The notes beneath the pieces are model-generated. The model was not told where the DNA came from. It searched no databases and saw only the letters and a program-made list of their open reading frames with translations. Positions 10,204-27,457 of a stretch of 64,000 bases of DNA are shown here, one piece after another; the first letter of the stretch is position 1; every line of letters starts with the position of its first letter. This stretch comes from Crossaster papposus. Taxonomy: Eukaryota > Echinodermata > Asteroidea > Velatida > Solasteridae. The stretch spans positions 1 to 64,000 of the forward strand of contig JBAIAA010001114.1 of the NCBI GenBank assembly GCA_037893245.1, read 5' to 3'. The position numbers and the translations under genes are program-made.

Positions 10204-10572
10204 ATGGCTCCTAAAGTTAGCGGAAAAGGCCAGAAGAAGGCAGGCAACACCAAGGCTCCGGTCAGCATAAACAAGAAGAGGCGCCGGCGTCGCAAGGAGA
10301 GCTACGGCATCTACATCTACAAAGTCATGAAACAGGTGCACCCCGACACAGGAATCTCAAGCAAGGCAATGAGCATCATGAACAGCTTTGTCAACGACGT
10401 GTTTGAGCGCATCGCCGGGGAATCTTCTCGCCTTGCCCACTACAACAAGAAGTCGACCATCTCAAGTCGTGAAGTGCAGACTGCAGTACGTCTTATCCTC
10501 CCGGGAGAGCTTGCCAAGCATGCAGTCAGCGAAGGGACCAAGGCCGTCACCAAGTATACTACTTCAAAATAG
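10204..10572 (+). CDS. H2B: Histone H2B, unit 2
   Basis: Intact 122-aa H2B identical to unit 1. Stem-loop 10618-10633. Confidence 0.99.
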   Translation: MAPKVSGKGQKKAGNTKAPVSINKKRRRRRKESYGIYIYKVMKQVHPDTGISSKAMSIMNSFVNDVFERIAGESSRLAHYNKKSTISSREVQTAVRLILPGELAKHAVSEGTKAVTKYTTSK

Positions 10573-11644
10573 GGTGACCGAGAAGAAAAAAAACCACGAA
10601 AAACATAATAACCAAACGGCTCTTTTCAGAGCCAACACAATTTTAAAAAAGAGATGTGACTGTCCAATTTGTGTTACTAATTCAGTCAATGTTCGTAGGT
10701 TTCACAACCGTTCGGGTAGTGTTCCCGTCTTTACAACCCCCCTGACCTTAAAAGGAGAAAAGAAGATCAACATTGACATTCTGTTCTCGTCGCCTTTGAA
10801 AACAAATATGTGACTTGAAAAGGCATGACGGGGAAAAGTATTTCGGTAGTATTTGGAGTTCTATTGTTTTACACACTTGTAAATGGCGATTCGTTAGCTT
10901 TCCAATGATACCAAAAGTAGTTATGTACATCATTTAATTACAATGATATATACCACAGCAGGGCTGACAGTGCGCCGCCCAACTTTAGCGATCGAATTTT
11001 TAAAACCAAAATATCGCTTTGACCAAAACAATTATACGCGTGCCCGCCAACAACGAAATTGACAAATGGGGGTCATTGTTCAATAAGCCTCAGTAAGTCA
11101 CGTAAGAATTTCAAATGGCGGCACGGCCTTTTGTTATTCAGCACCTGTGCGCGCACTGGTTTCAGTTCATTCAGTCTCCATTACGAGAAGTAGTGGTTTC
11201 TTGTTTGATGTATGTTAAATATATGTGTTTGTCATTATCTCCGTGCAGACAAATCCGTGACAGTTTTCAATGCGGTATATGACGGCCGATCTGCGGCCAG
11301 CGTGGGGGCAGGTCAATCGGTAGGCAACAGGGACACTCCGTCGGGATTACAGAAATCGTCTGAGAAAGCAGGTAAGCTTTTTGGGTGCTTTGGGTTTTTG
11401 CTGTTATGATTTCATCGCTTAGATTGAAGACAGACAGACAGACCTCGTTCAAAAAATGTATCTCTGTTTCCACGCATCAAAAAAATGGATGCGGTGCACT
11501 CAACCGTACAGTCAGTGTGTCGCGCGTGATTGGCTACTTGGCGTGCTTCGGCCAATCCACCGGAACGCTATAACTAGTGCCGTCACCCCCCTCGTACGGC
11601 ACTTTCACTGCAGATCGCAATCTACTGCCACCAACTACTTCAAG

Positions 11645-12022
11645 ATGACTGGACGAGGAAAGAGCGGAAAAGCAAGAAGCAAGGCCAGGAGCAGGTCCTC
11701 AAGGGCGGGACTGCAGTTCCCCGTGGGTCGTGTTCATCGATTTTTGCGAAGGGGCAACTACGCTGAGCGGGTTGGAGCCGGTGCACCGGTCTACCTGGCA
11801 GCCGTGATGGAATACCTGACCGCCGAGATCCTGGAGCTGGCCGGTAACGCAGCACGAGATAATAAGAAGACGAGAATTAACCCTCGACACCTGCAGCTTG
11901 CTATACGCAACGACGAAGAGCTTAACAAGTTGATGAGTGGAGTTACCATCGCGCAAGGCGGTGTGCTTCCCAACATCCAGCAAGTACTTCTGCCCAAAAA
12001 GACCGCCAAAGTATCAAAGTAA
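11645..12022 (+). CDS. H2A: Histone H2A, unit 2
   Basis: Intact 125-aa H2A identical to unit 1. Wobble stem-loop 12062-12077. Confidence 0.98.
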   Translation: MTGRGKSGKARSKARSRSSRAGLQFPVGRVHRFLRRGNYAERVGAGAPVYLAAVMEYLTAEILELAGNAARDNKKTRINPRHLQLAIRNDEELNKLMSGVTIAQGGVLPNIQQVLLPKKTAKVSK

Positions 12023-13585
12023 TACAAACAAATTACTTGGCCTCCATATACAAAAACAAAAGGCTCTTTTCAGGGCCACCACATAATTACAAGAGAGAAA
12101 CGCCGCTGTCTGTCTGTTCTTCATTTTTAAATAAAGTTTTAAAAGAGACAAAGTTAGATATTACATTTGTAGATTTTCAATAACTTTTTACTTACACGGC
12201 CATTTACATTTTCCACTTTTATTTACACTTTCACAGCCAAAGGCCCGCTGGGTTTGTCCAATAGCTTCGTTTATTTTGTAAAGAATCGCCTTCTCTTTTT
12301 CTGCTTATAAAAACATTGAGAAAGTGTTTGTTTTCATCCTCGCGCGGGTGTGTTTTAACGTGTATCCAGGTGACATTATTATGAAACTAGCTCATTAAAT
12401 ATGCAACGCGCGCACTGTGACTTCAACAAAGCAAAAAGAAATACGCGCTGTGTCTGTACTCTATATATACACGTACTACGCGTACTGTACAGTACATGCA
12501 TGTTCAGTTTGTAAAAGTACGTGAATGATATTATACCCGTGACCCAGCACATCAAAATCAAGAATAAGTCGGAAAATGACTTTCACAGATATAAATATAA
12601 TAAGATGGGAAATTCAAGAAGCTTTGTAATGACATCCATCACAAGCCTTTAGCTCGGAAATTATTGGTTACGAGTTACAGACTAGGGATGGGTATCATTA
12701 GAAAGCCTATGGAATTTCAAATGTTACTATGTACATAACGCGAATTGTCATTTCCCGCTTATTAGTGATTTTGATATCCTGGGTCACATTTTCATGGATT
12801 TAACAAAAACATTGGAAATGTGGTGAGTTGACACTTCGCGTGTGGTCTATTAGCTTTGTTCTCGTGTTCCGTTTTACCTGGGCCCAATTTCGTAACAAAT
12901 GTAAGCACACCAATTTGCTTAGCACGAAACATTTTCCTTGGCCAAACTGTCGTTTCCAAAAATGTCTGAAGATTTCCGAACACGTTTTGTTGACGGTCGG
13001 GTATTATCGTTAACGTTCGCGACTACAATTTCGACGTCTGGGTGTACACAATTAAATGGTCAGGCCATGGAACCAGACTATTTTCACCGCCCCCAAAGTG
13101 GGACATTTAGGTTCTGCTTGAAAACAAATAAACCGGCCTGAACGGTAAACGATCGAGGCGCGGTTGTGCCGAAGGGCGCCATCTATCGGCGCGCTCGTAC
13201 CGGTAGGTCGGTGTAATTACAGCGGCGAGGCGCGGTGCAGCATGGCGATAATTATGATACCACTCGCATTTTTTCAGATTTTCAAGCGACTTTTGGTTAA
13301 AAAAATGAATTTGTAAAAGAATATTGTCGATGTGTATGAAAATGTGTTATGAAAAACCCCCAAGATCATGAATATTGATGTAAATTAACGTGCCAAAAGT
13401 TGGTAATTTCTCTAAACGGGTTTTTTCGGGTTTGCGTCGGGCTCTGTGAGGAGTCCTTGTATTGATCCCAAATACACAAATTAGAAAAAGTAAAAAATGA
13501 ATATTATTCGGATGAGAACAATGGTCGGGGGAATAAATTTGCATACATAATTCCAGAGCGCCCTATTGGTTCAATATCAATCGTT

Positions 13586-13772
13586 ATCGCTTCTCGGCCT
13601 TTTGGCTAAGATCATGTGTAGTATCTGTTCTTTTCAGCTTAATATCTGAAACGCTGTTCATCGAACAGCCAGTATATTAATCTGATTTTTGGATTTGGGC
13701 CGTGGAATAGAGGCTTGCCTCGTCCCGGCCATGGGTTGGCCCGGTATAGCAGTACATCCGGGATTCGGCCCA
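13586..13772 (+). ncRNA. U2: U2 spliceosomal snRNA, unit 3
   Basis: Same sequence and upstream region as the unit 1 copy. Confidence 0.96.
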
Positions 13773-14219
13773 CTCCCCTCGGGGAACATCAAATAATACA
13801 AAAACAGGTCTCGTCTATGTGTATTCCTATGTCGCATCACTTTTACAAGTTCTTTCTTCGCTTTACTTCGGGGCTTTCGTATATTTAAACATTTCAATAC
13901 GTCTAAAGTAAATAATTGTATGAAGACCGATCTCTTTGTTTTTGGATGATTTCTGATGAAGGAGAAAAACAACAACAAAAACAAACAGGCCCTCTGCGTC
14001 TGGTTGTATATTTATTTGACGACGATGTATTAGATTTTCTTTATTTTTTCCCAATTTTTTTTAATTCATATGATTTCACATAATTGTAGACTTTAGATTT
14101 GCTTTTTGTTTGTGGTCTTGTTTTAACTCTATTTTTGTTTGAAATACTGTATAGGTAATAATGCAGGGCCGTTTTGGATAGCATTTTTGTTGTAAGTGAT
14201 AAAACCTCAAATAAAATAA

Positions 14220-14816
<597 letters not shown>

Positions 14817-15304
14817 ATGCATGCTACATGCAATTTTCAAACCAAACGGCTCTTTTCAGAGCCACCACGATTTCACAAAAAGAGATTGATTCCAGGTTTT
14901 TATTTGTGTGTGTGTGTGTGTGTGTACTCTGTTATTATTTTAGCATTGTCTCAGGATTCAGTGTGGATTTTCCTCCCAGTGTCTATTAAGTTTTCCCTTT
15001 TCGTTTATTGCCCGTAATTATTTGTGGGATGTCTTTGTCGAAGACACGGCCCTTTTGTTTATTTTGGTAGCTGGGGGGAAATTAATTTGCTTGCAAAGTA
15101 TCATGTACTCGTGGGTAATATTGACCGTATTGTTTCGGAGGGTAAATAAGTTGTGATCAGTGAAGCGTCTCGGCATGGTGTCCGAATTACCAAATTGGAA
15201 GACTGCCCTTTGTTAGACTTCAGCCCGAGGATGCTATTCTCTAGTCTTAAGAGACGGCCTGTTCGTTGATTTGGCATTCACTTCTTATCTACTCTTCAAT
15301 CTGA

Positions 15305-15733
<429 letters not shown>

Positions 15734-16200
15734 GTCAAAGCTGTGTGCGCAAAACAAACCGAACGGCCCTTTTCAGGGCCAAAACTTTTTTAAAGAGAGA
15801 TTAATTCCAATAGCGTTTTCTGTAGAGTTTGGAAAGTTAAATGCGGTTACTATTGGTGAATACGAATTTTAACTGGCCAGGGTTCCGGAGAACGGATTAA
15901 TAAAATCATCAAGATTAGTCTCTATCCATTTTGTTTATTGATCTGTATCCTGGTTTTAGTTGTCTCCCCCCTATTTCTTTTACTTTTAATTCTGTAAAAA
16001 AAAAAGAGGTAATTTCCTGGCCATGTACACAATTGTTTATGCAGTCGTTTTGTGTCATATTTTCGAAAACGGAAACTCTTCGTCACGCAAGTTTCCCCTG
16101 CGTTTGGGGCAAAACAAATAATGTGTAAAACCACACCGGATTGTTGACGTTTACCGAATATAATAAATAATTGTATTATTATTATTATTGTTATTATTAA

Positions 16201-16318
16201 TTGTTTGTTTGTTTGTTTGTTTGTTTGTTTGTTTGTTTGTTTGTTTGTTTGTTTGTTTGTTTGTTTGTTTGTTTGTTTGTTTGTTTGTTTGTTTGTTTGT
16301 TTGTTTGTTTGTTTGTTT
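16201..16318. repeat. (TTTG)n microsatellite, unit 3 (118 nt)
   Basis: 29.5 pure repeats. A 12-nt deletion lies 118 nt upstream of it, after 16083. Confidence 0.97.
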
Positions 16319-16520
16319 CTTGGTTTTCATTCGGAGAGATGGCTTTTGCCTTCAGTGCTAATGCGTGTCACTTTGCACGCGTACAGATTTCTTTACGCTT
16401 GGGTGATTGTGTGGACAATGCGTGTATGCCCAGAATCCTATCGTGTGCCATAAAAGTCGTCCCGGCATTTTTGACCTTCCATTCGATCGCACGATCACAT
16501 ACACATCATCAACTCCAATC

Positions 16521-16889
16521 ATGGCTCCTAAAGTTAGCGGAAAAGGCCAGAAGAAGGCAGGCAACACCAAGGCTCCGGTCAGCATAAACAAGAAGAGGCG
16601 CCGGCGTCGCAAGGAGAGCTACGGCATCTACATCTACAAAGTCATGAAACAGGTGCACCCCGACACAGGAATCTCAAGCAAGGCAATGAGCATCATGAAC
16701 AGCTTTGTCAACGACGTGTTTGAGCGCATCGCCGGGGAATCTTCTCGCCTTGCCCACTACAACAAGAAGTCGACCATCTCAAGTCGTGAAGTGCAGACTG
16801 CAGTACGTCTTATCCTCCCGGGAGAGCTTGCCAAGCATGCAGTCAGCGAAGGGACCAAGGCCGTCACCAAGTATACTACTTCAAAATAG
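16521..16889 (+). CDS. H2B: Histone H2B, unit 3
   Basis: Intact 122-aa H2B identical to unit 1. The leader carries one extra A at 16505, 16 nt before the ATG, which joins the frame upstream to the CDS. The start is still the MAPKVSGKG methionine. Stem-loop 16935-16950. Confidence 0.98.
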   Translation: MAPKVSGKGQKKAGNTKAPVSINKKRRRRRKESYGIYIYKVMKQVHPDTGISSKAMSIMNSFVNDVFERIAGESSRLAHYNKKSTISSREVQTAVRLILPGELAKHAVSEGTKAVTKYTTSK

Positions 16890-17961
16890 GGTGACCGAGA
16901 AGAAAAAAAACCACGAAAAACATAATAACCAAACGGCTCTTTTCAGAGCCAACACAATTTTAAAAAAGAGATGTGACTGTCCAATTTGTGTTACTAATTC
17001 AGTCAATGTTCGTAGGTTTCACAACCGTTCGGGTAGTGTTCCCGTCTTTACAACCCCCCTGACCTTAAAAGGAGAAAAGAAGATCAACATTGACATTCTG
17101 TTCTCGTCGCCTTTGAAAACAAATATGTGACTTGAAAAGGCATGACGGGGAAAAGTATTTCGGTAGTATTTGGAGTTCTATTGTTTTACACACTTGTAAA
17201 TGGCGATTCGTTAGCTTTCCAATGATACCAAAAGTAGTTATGTACATCATTTAATTACAATGATATATACCACAGCAGGGCTGACAGTGCGCCGCCCAAC
17301 TTTAGCGATCGAATTTTTAAAACCAAAATATCGCTTTGACCAAAACAATTATACGCGTGCCCGCCAACAACGAAATTGACAAATGGGGGTCATTGTTCAA
17401 TAAGCCTCAGTAAGTCACGTAAGAATTTCAAATGGCGGCACGGCCTTTTGTTATTCAGCACCTGTGCGCGCACTGGTTTCAGTTCATTCAGTCTCCATTA
17501 CGAGAAGTAGTGGTTTCTTGTTTGATGTATGTTAAATATATGTGTTTGTCATTATCTCCGTGCAGACAAATCCGTGACAGTTTTCAATGCGGTATATGAC
17601 GGCCGATCTGCGGCCAGCGTGGGGGCAGGTCAATCGGTAGGCAACAGGGACACTCCGTCGGGATTACAGAAATCGTCTGAGAAAGCAGGTAAGCTTTTTG
17701 GGTGCTTTGGGTTTTTGCTGTTATGATTTCATCGCTTAGATTGAAGACAGACAGACAGACCTCGTTCAAAAAATGTATCTCTGTTTCCACGCATCAAAAA
17801 AATGGATGCGGTGCACTCAACCGTACAGTCAGTGTGTCGCGCGTGATTGGCTACTTGGCGTGCTTCGGCCAATCCACCGGAACGCTATAACTAGTGCCGT
17901 CACCCCCCTCGTACGGCACTTTCACTGCAGATCGCAATCTACTGCCACCAACTACTTCAAG

Positions 17962-18339
17962 ATGACTGGACGAGGAAAGAGCGGAAAAGCAAGAAGCAAG
18001 GCCAGGAGCAGGTCCTCAAGGGCGGGACTGCAGTTCCCCGTGGGTCGTGTTCATCGATTTTTGCGAAGGGGCAACTACGCTGAGCGGGTTGGAGCCGGTG
18101 CACCGGTCTACCTGGCAGCCGTGATGGAATACCTGACCGCCGAGATCCTGGAGCTGGCCGGTAACGCAGCACGAGATAATAAGAAGACGAGAATTAACCC
18201 TCGACACCTGCAGCTTGCTATACGCAACGACGAAGAGCTTAACAAGTTGATGAGTGGAGTTACCATCGCGCAAGGCGGTGTGCTTCCCAACATCCAGCAA
18301 GTACTTCTGCCCAAAAAGACCGCCAAAGTATCAAAGTAA
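17962..18339 (+). CDS. H2A: Histone H2A, unit 3
   Basis: Intact and identical to unit 1. Stem-loop 18379-18394. Confidence 0.98.
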   Translation: MTGRGKSGKARSKARSRSSRAGLQFPVGRVHRFLRRGNYAERVGAGAPVYLAAVMEYLTAEILELAGNAARDNKKTRINPRHLQLAIRNDEELNKLMSGVTIAQGGVLPNIQQVLLPKKTAKVSK

Positions 18340-19902
18340 TACAAACAAATTACTTGGCCTCCATATACAAAAACAAAAGGCTCTTTTCAGGGCCACCACA
18401 TAATTACAAGAGAGAAACGCCGCTGTCTGTCTGTTCTTCATTTTTAAATAAAGTTTTAAAAGAGACAAAGTTAGATATTACATTTGTAGATTTTCAATAA
18501 CTTTTTACTTACACGGCCATTTACATTTTCCACTTTTATTTACACTTTCACAGCCAAAGGCCCGCTGGGTTTGTCCAATAGCTTCGTTTATTTTGTAAAG
18601 AATCGCCTTCTCTTTTTCTGCTTATAAAAACATTGAGAAAGTGTTTGTTTTCATCCTCGCGCGGGTGTGTTTTAACGTGTATCCAGGTGACATTATTATG
18701 AAACTAGCTCATTAAATATGCAACGCGCGCACTGTGACTTCAACAAAGCAAAAAGAAATACGCGCTGTGTCTGTACTCTATATATACACGTACTACGCGT
18801 ACTGTACAGTACATGCATGTTCAGTTTGTAAAAGTACGTGAATGATATTATACCCGTGACCCAGCACATCAAAATCAAGAATAAGTCGGAAAATGACTTT
18901 CACAGATATAAATATAATAAGATGGGAAATTCAAGAAGCTTTGTAATGACATCCATCACAAGCCTTTAGCTCGGAAATTATTGGTTACGAGTTACAGACT
19001 AGGGATGGGTATCATTAGAAAGCCTATGGAATTTCAAATGTTACTATGTACATAACGCGAATTGTCATTTCCCGCTTATTAGTGATTTTGATATCCTGGG
19101 TCACATTTTCATGGATTTAACAAAAACATTGGAAATGTGGTGAGTTGACACTTCGCGTGTGGTCTATTAGCTTTGTTCTCGTGTTCCGTTTTACCTGGGC
19201 CCAATTTCGTAACAAATGTAAGCACACCAATTTGCTTAGCACGAAACATTTTCCTTGGCCAAACTGTCGTTTCCAAAAATGTCTGAAGATTTCCGAACAC
19301 GTTTTGTTGACGGTCGGGTATTATCGTTAACGTTCGCGACTACAATTTCGACGTCTGGGTGTACACAATTAAATGGTCAGGCCATGGAACCAGACTATTT
19401 TCACCGCCCCCAAAGTGGGACATTTAGGTTCTGCTTGAAAACAAATAAACCGGCCTGAACGGTAAACGATCGAGGCGCGGTTGTGCCGAAGGGCGCCATC
19501 TATCGGCGCGCTCGTACCGGTAGGTCGGTGTAATTACAGCGGCGAGGCGCGGTGCAGCATGGCGATAATTATGATACCACTCGCATTTTTTCAGATTTTC
19601 AAGCGACTTTTGGTTAAAAAAATGAATTTGTAAAAGAATATTGTCGATGTGTATGAAAATGTGTTATGAAAAACCCCCAAGATCATGAATATTGATGTAA
19701 ATTAACGTGCCAAAAGTTGGTAATTTCTCTAAACGGGTTTTTTCGGGTTTGCGTCGGGCTCTGTGAGGAGTCCTTGTATTGATCCCAAATACACAAATTA
19801 GAAAAAGTAAAAAATGAATATTATTCGGATGAGAACAATGGTCGGGGGAATAAATTTGCATACATAATTCCAGAGCGCCCTATTGGTTCAATATCAATCG
19901 TT

Positions 19903-20089
19903 ATCGCTTCTCGGCCTTTTGGCTAAGATCATGTGTAGTATCTGTTCTTTTCAGCTTAATATCTGAAACGCTGTTCATCGAACAGCCAGTATATTAATCT
20001 GATTTTTGGATTTGGGCCGTGGAATAGAGGCTTGCCTCGTCCCGGCCATGGGTTGGCCCGGTATAGCAGTACATCCGGGATTCGGCCCA
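19903..20089 (+). ncRNA. U2: U2 spliceosomal snRNA, unit 4
   Basis: Same sequence and upstream region as the unit 1 copy. Confidence 0.96.
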
Positions 20090-20536
20090 CTCCCCTCGGG
20101 GAACATCAAATAATACAAAAACAGGTCTCGTCTATGTGTATTCCTATGTCGCATCACTTTTACAAGTTCTTTCTTCGCTTTACTTCGGGGCTTTCGTATA
20201 TTTAAACATTTCAATACGTCTAAAGTAAATAATTGTATGAAGACCGATCTCTTTGTTTTTGGATGATTTCTGATGAAGGAGAAAAACAACAACAAAAACA
20301 AACAGGCCCTCTGCGTCTGGTTGTATATTTATTTGACGACGATGTATTAGATTTTCTTTATTTTTTCCCAATTTTTTTTAATTCATATGATTTCACATAA
20401 TTGTAGACTTTAGATTTGCTTTTTGTTTGTGGTCTTGTTTTAACTCTATTTTTGTTTGAAATACTGTATAGGTAATAATGCAGGGCCGTTTTGGATAGCA
20501 TTTTTGTTGTAAGTGATAAAACCTCAAATAAAATAA

Positions 20537-21133
<597 letters not shown>

Positions 21134-21621
21134 ATGCATGCTACATGCAATTTTCAAACCAAACGGCTCTTTTCAGAGCCACCACGATTTCACAAAAAGA
21201 GATTGATTCCAGGTTTTTATTTGTGTGTGTGTGTGTGTGTGTACTCTGTTATTATTTTAGCATTGTCTCAGGATTCAGTGTGGATTTTCCTCCCAGTGTC
21301 TATTAAGTTTTCCCTTTTCGTTTATTGCCCGTAATTATTTGTGGGATGTCTTTGTCGAAGACACGGCCCTTTTGTTTATTTTGGTAGCTGGGGGGAAATT
21401 AATTTGCTTGCAAAGTATCATGTACTCGTGGGTAATATTGACCGTATTGTTTCGGAGGGTAAATAAGTTGTGATCAGTGAAGCGTCTCGGCATGGTGTCC
21501 GAATTACCAAATTGGAAGACTGCCCTTTGTTAGACTTCAGCCCGAGGATGCTATTCTCTAGTCTTAAGAGACGGCCTGTTCGTTGATTTGGCATTCACTT
21601 CTTATCTACTCTTCAATCTGA

Positions 21622-22050
<429 letters not shown>

Positions 22051-22529
22051 GTCAAAGCTGTGTGCGCAAAACAAACCGAACGGCCCTTTTCAGGGCCAAA
22101 ACTTTTTTAAAGAGAGATTAATTCCAATAGCGTTTTCTGTAGAGTTTGGAAAGTTAAATGCGGTTACTATTGGTGAATACGAATTTTAACTGGCCAGGGT
22201 TCCGGAGAACGGATTAATAAAATCATCAAGATTAGTCTCTATCCATTTTGTTTATTGATCTGTATCCTGGTTTTAGTTGTCTCCCCCCTATTTCTTTTAC
22301 TTTTAATTCTGTAAAAAAAAAAGAGGTAATTTCCTGGCCATGTACACAATTGTTTATGCAGTCGTTTTGTGTCATATTTTCGAAAACGGAAACTCTTCGT
22401 TACATTGGATGGCACGCAAGTTTCCCCTGCGTTTGGGGCAAAACAAATAATGTGTAAAACCACACCGGATTGTTGACGTTTACCGAATATAATAAATAAT
22501 TGTATTATTATTATTATTGTTATTATTAA

Positions 22530-22643
22530 TTGTTTGTTTGTTTGTTTGTTTGTTTGTTTGTTTGTTTGTTTGTTTGTTTGTTTGTTTGTTTGTTTGTTTG
22601 TTTGTTTGTTTGTTTGTTTGTTTGTTTGTTTGTTTGTTTGTTT
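22530..22643. repeat. (TTTG)n microsatellite, unit 4 (114 nt)
   Basis: 28.5 pure repeats. Confidence 0.97.
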
Positions 22644-22844
22644 CTTGGTTTTCATTCGGAGAGATGGCTTTTGCCTTCAGTGCTAATGCGTGTCACTTTG
22701 CACGCGTACAGATTTCTTTACGCTTGGGTGATTGTGTGGACAATGCGTGTATGCCCAGAATCCTATCGTGTGCCATAAAAGTCGTCCCGGCATTTTTGAC
22801 CTTCCATTCGATCGCACGATCACATACACTCATCAACTCCAATC

Positions 22845-23213
22845 ATGGCTCCTAAAGTTAGCGGAAAAGGCCAGAAGAAGGCAGGCAACACCAAGGCTCC
22901 GGTCAGCATAAACAAGAAGAGGCGCCGGCGTCGCAAGGAGAGCTACGGCATCTACATCTACAAAGTCATGAAACAGGTGCACCCCGACACAGGAATCTCA
23001 AGCAAGGCAATGAGCATCATGAACAGCTTTGTCAACGACGTGTTTGAGCGCATCGCCGGGGAATCTTCTCGCCTTGCCCACTACAACAAGAAGTCGACCA
23101 TCTCAAGTCGTGAAGTGCAGACTGCAGTACGTCTTATCCTCCCGGGAGAGCTTGCCAAGCATGCAGTCAGCGAAGGGACCAAGGCCGTCACCAAGTATAC
23201 TACTTCAAAATAG
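22845..23213 (+). CDS. H2B: Histone H2B, unit 4
   Basis: Intact and identical to unit 1. Stem-loop 23259-23274. Confidence 0.99.
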   Translation: MAPKVSGKGQKKAGNTKAPVSINKKRRRRRKESYGIYIYKVMKQVHPDTGISSKAMSIMNSFVNDVFERIAGESSRLAHYNKKSTISSREVQTAVRLILPGELAKHAVSEGTKAVTKYTTSK

Positions 23214-24285
23214 GGTGACCGAGAAGAAAAAAAACCACGAAAAACATAATAACCAAACGGCTCTTTTCAGAGCCAACACAATTTTAAAAAAGAGATGTGA
23301 CTGTCCAATTTGTGTTACTAATTCAGTCAATGTTCGTAGGTTTCACAACCGTTCGGGTAGTGTTCCCGTCTTTACAACCCCCCTGACCTTAAAAGGAGAA
23401 AAGAAGATCAACATTGACATTCTGTTCTCGTCGCCTTTGAAAACAAATATGTGACTTGAAAAGGCATGACGGGGAAAAGTATTTCGGTAGTATTTGGAGT
23501 TCTATTGTTTTACACACTTGTAAATGGCGATTCGTTAGCTTTCCAATGATACCAAAAGTAGTTATGTACATCATTTAATTACAATGATATATACCACAGC
23601 AGGGCTGACAGTGCGCCGCCCAACTTTAGCGATCGAATTTTTAAAACCAAAATATCGCTTTGACCAAAACAATTATACGCGTGCCCGCCAACAACGAAAT
23701 TGACAAATGGGGGTCATTGTTCAATAAGCCTCAGTAAGTCACGTAAGAATTTCAAATGGCGGCACGGCCTTTTGTTATTCAGCACCTGTGCGCGCACTGG
23801 TTTCAGTTCATTCAGTCTCCATTACGAGAAGTAGTGGTTTCTTGTTTGATGTATGTTAAATATATGTGTTTGTCATTATCTCCGTGCAGACAAATCCGTG
23901 ACAGTTTTCAATGCGGTATATGACGGCCGATCTGCGGCCAGCGTGGGGGCAGGTCAATCGGTAGGCAACAGGGACACTCCGTCGGGATTACAGAAATCGT
24001 CTGAGAAAGCAGGTAAGCTTTTTGGGTGCTTTGGGTTTTTGCTGTTATGATTTCATCGCTTAGATTGAAGACAGACAGACAGACCTCGTTCAAAAAATGT
24101 ATCTCTGTTTCCACGCATCAAAAAAATGGATGCGGTGCACTCAACCGTACAGTCAGTGTGTCGCGCGTGATTGGCTACTTGGCGTGCTTCGGCCAATCCA
24201 CCGGAACGCTATAACTAGTGCCGTCACCCCCCTCGTACGGCACTTTCACTGCAGATCGCAATCTACTGCCACCAACTACTTCAAG

Positions 24286-24663
24286 ATGACTGGACGAGGA
24301 AAGAGCGGAAAAGCAAGAAGCAAGGCCAGGAGCAGGTCCTCAAGGGCGGGACTGCAGTTCCCCGTGGGTCGTGTTCATCGATTTTTGCGAAGGGGCAACT
24401 ACGCTGAGCGGGTTGGAGCCGGTGCACCGGTCTACCTGGCAGCCGTGATGGAATACCTGACCGCCGAGATCCTGGAGCTGGCCGGTAACGCAGCACGAGA
24501 TAATAAGAAGACGAGAATTAACCCTCGACACCTGCAGCTTGCTATACGCAACGACGAAGAGCTTAACAAGTTGATGAGTGGAGTTACCATCGCGCAAGGC
24601 GGTGTGCTTCCCAACATCCAGCAAGTACTTCTGCCCAAAAAGACCGCCAAAGTATCAAAGTAA
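24286..24663 (+). CDS. H2A: Histone H2A, unit 4
   Basis: Intact and identical to unit 1. Stem-loop 24703-24718. Confidence 0.98.
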   Translation: MTGRGKSGKARSKARSRSSRAGLQFPVGRVHRFLRRGNYAERVGAGAPVYLAAVMEYLTAEILELAGNAARDNKKTRINPRHLQLAIRNDEELNKLMSGVTIAQGGVLPNIQQVLLPKKTAKVSK

Positions 24664-26226
24664 TACAAACAAATTACTTGGCCTCCATATACAAAAACAA
24701 AAGGCTCTTTTCAGGGCCACCACATAATTACAAGAGAGAAACGCCGCTGTCTGTCTGTTCTTCATTTTTAAATAAAGTTTTAAAAGAGACAAAGTTAGAT
24801 ATTACATTTGTAGATTTTCAATAACTTTTTACTTACACGGCCATTTACATTTTCCACTTTTATTTACACTTTCACAGCCAAAGGCCCGCTGGGTTTGTCC
24901 AATAGCTTCGTTTATTTTGTAAAGAATCGCCTTCTCTTTTTCTGCTTATAAAAACATTGAGAAAGTGTTTGTTTTCATCCTCGCGCGGGTGTGTTTTAAC
25001 GTGTATCCAGGTGACATTATTATGAAACTAGCTCATTAAATATGCAACGCGCGCACTGTGACTTCAACAAAGCAAAAAGAAATACGCGCTGTGTCTGTAC
25101 TCTATATATACACGTACTACGCGTACTGTACAGTACATGCATGTTCAGTTTGTAAAAGTACGTGAATGATATTATACCCGTGACCCAGCACATCAAAATC
25201 AAGAATAAGTCGGAAAATGACTTTCACAGATATAAATATAATAAGATGGGAAATTCAAGAAGCTTTGTAATGACATCCATCACAAGCCTTTAGCTCGGAA
25301 ATTATTGGTTACGAGTTACAGACTAGGGATGGGTATCATTAGAAAGCCTATGGAATTTCAAATGTTACTATGTACATAACGCGAATTGTCATTTCCCGCT
25401 TATTAGTGATTTTGATATCCTGGGTCACATTTTCATGGATTTAACAAAAACATTGGAAATGTGGTGAGTTGACACTTCGCGTGTGGTCTATTAGCTTTGT
25501 TCTCGTGTTCCGTTTTACCTGGGCCCAATTTCGTAACAAATGTAAGCACACCAATTTGCTTAGCACGAAACATTTTCCTTGGCCAAACTGTCGTTTCCAA
25601 AAATGTCTGAAGATTTCCGAACACGTTTTGTTGACGGTCGGGTATTATCGTTAACGTTCGCGACTACAATTTCGACGTCTGGGTGTACACAATTAAATGG
25701 TCAGGCCATGGAACCAGACTATTTTCACCGCCCCCAAAGTGGGACATTTAGGTTCTGCTTGAAAACAAATAAACCGGCCTGAACGGTAAACGATCGAGGC
25801 GCGGTTGTGCCGAAGGGCGCCATCTATCGGCGCGCTCGTACCGGTAGGTCGGTGTAATTACAGCGGCGAGGCGCGGTGCAGCATGGCGATAATTATGATA
25901 CCACTCGCATTTTTTCAGATTTTCAAGCGACTTTTGGTTAAAAAAATGAATTTGTAAAAGAATATTGTCGATGTGTATGAAAATGTGTTATGAAAAACCC
26001 CCAAGATCATGAATATTGATGTAAATTAACGTGCCAAAAGTTGGTAATTTCTCTAAACGGGTTTTTTCGGGTTTGCGTCGGGCTCTGTGAGGAGTCCTTG
26101 TATTGATCCCAAATACACAAATTAGAAAAAGTAAAAAATGAATATTATTCGGATGAGAACAATGGTCGGGGGAATAAATTTGCATACATAATTCCAGAGC
26201 GCCCTATTGGTTCAATATCAATCGTT

Positions 26227-26413
26227 ATCGCTTCTCGGCCTTTTGGCTAAGATCATGTGTAGTATCTGTTCTTTTCAGCTTAATATCTGAAACGCTGTTC
26301 ATCGAACAGCCAGTATATTAATCTGATTTTTGGATTTGGGCCGTGGAATAGAGGCTTGCCTCGTCCCGGCCATGGGTTGGCCCGGTATAGCAGTACATCC
26401 GGGATTCGGCCCA
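26227..26413 (+). ncRNA. U2: U2 spliceosomal snRNA, unit 5
   Basis: Same sequence and upstream region as the unit 1 copy. Confidence 0.96.
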
Positions 26414-26860
26414 CTCCCCTCGGGGAACATCAAATAATACAAAAACAGGTCTCGTCTATGTGTATTCCTATGTCGCATCACTTTTACAAGTTCTTTCTTC
26501 GCTTTACTTCGGGGCTTTCGTATATTTAAACATTTCAATACGTCTAAAGTAAATAATTGTATGAAGACCGATCTCTTTGTTTTTGGATGATTTCTGATGA
26601 AGGAGAAAAACAACAACAAAAACAAACAGGCCCTCTGCGTCTGGTTGTATATTTATTTGACGACGATGTATTAGATTTTCTTTATTTTTTCCCAATTTTT
26701 TTTAATTCATATGATTTCACATAATTGTAGACTTTAGATTTGCTTTTTGTTTGTGGTCTTGTTTTAACTCTATTTTTGTTTGAAATACTGTATAGGTAAT
26801 AATGCAGGGCCGTTTTGGATAGCATTTTTGTTGTAAGTGATAAAACCTCAAATAAAATAA

Positions 26861-27457
<597 letters not shown>

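Noticed and set aside
16407-16520. Longer H2B frame in unit 3
   Set aside because: It is opened only by the extra A at 16505 and is absent in other units.
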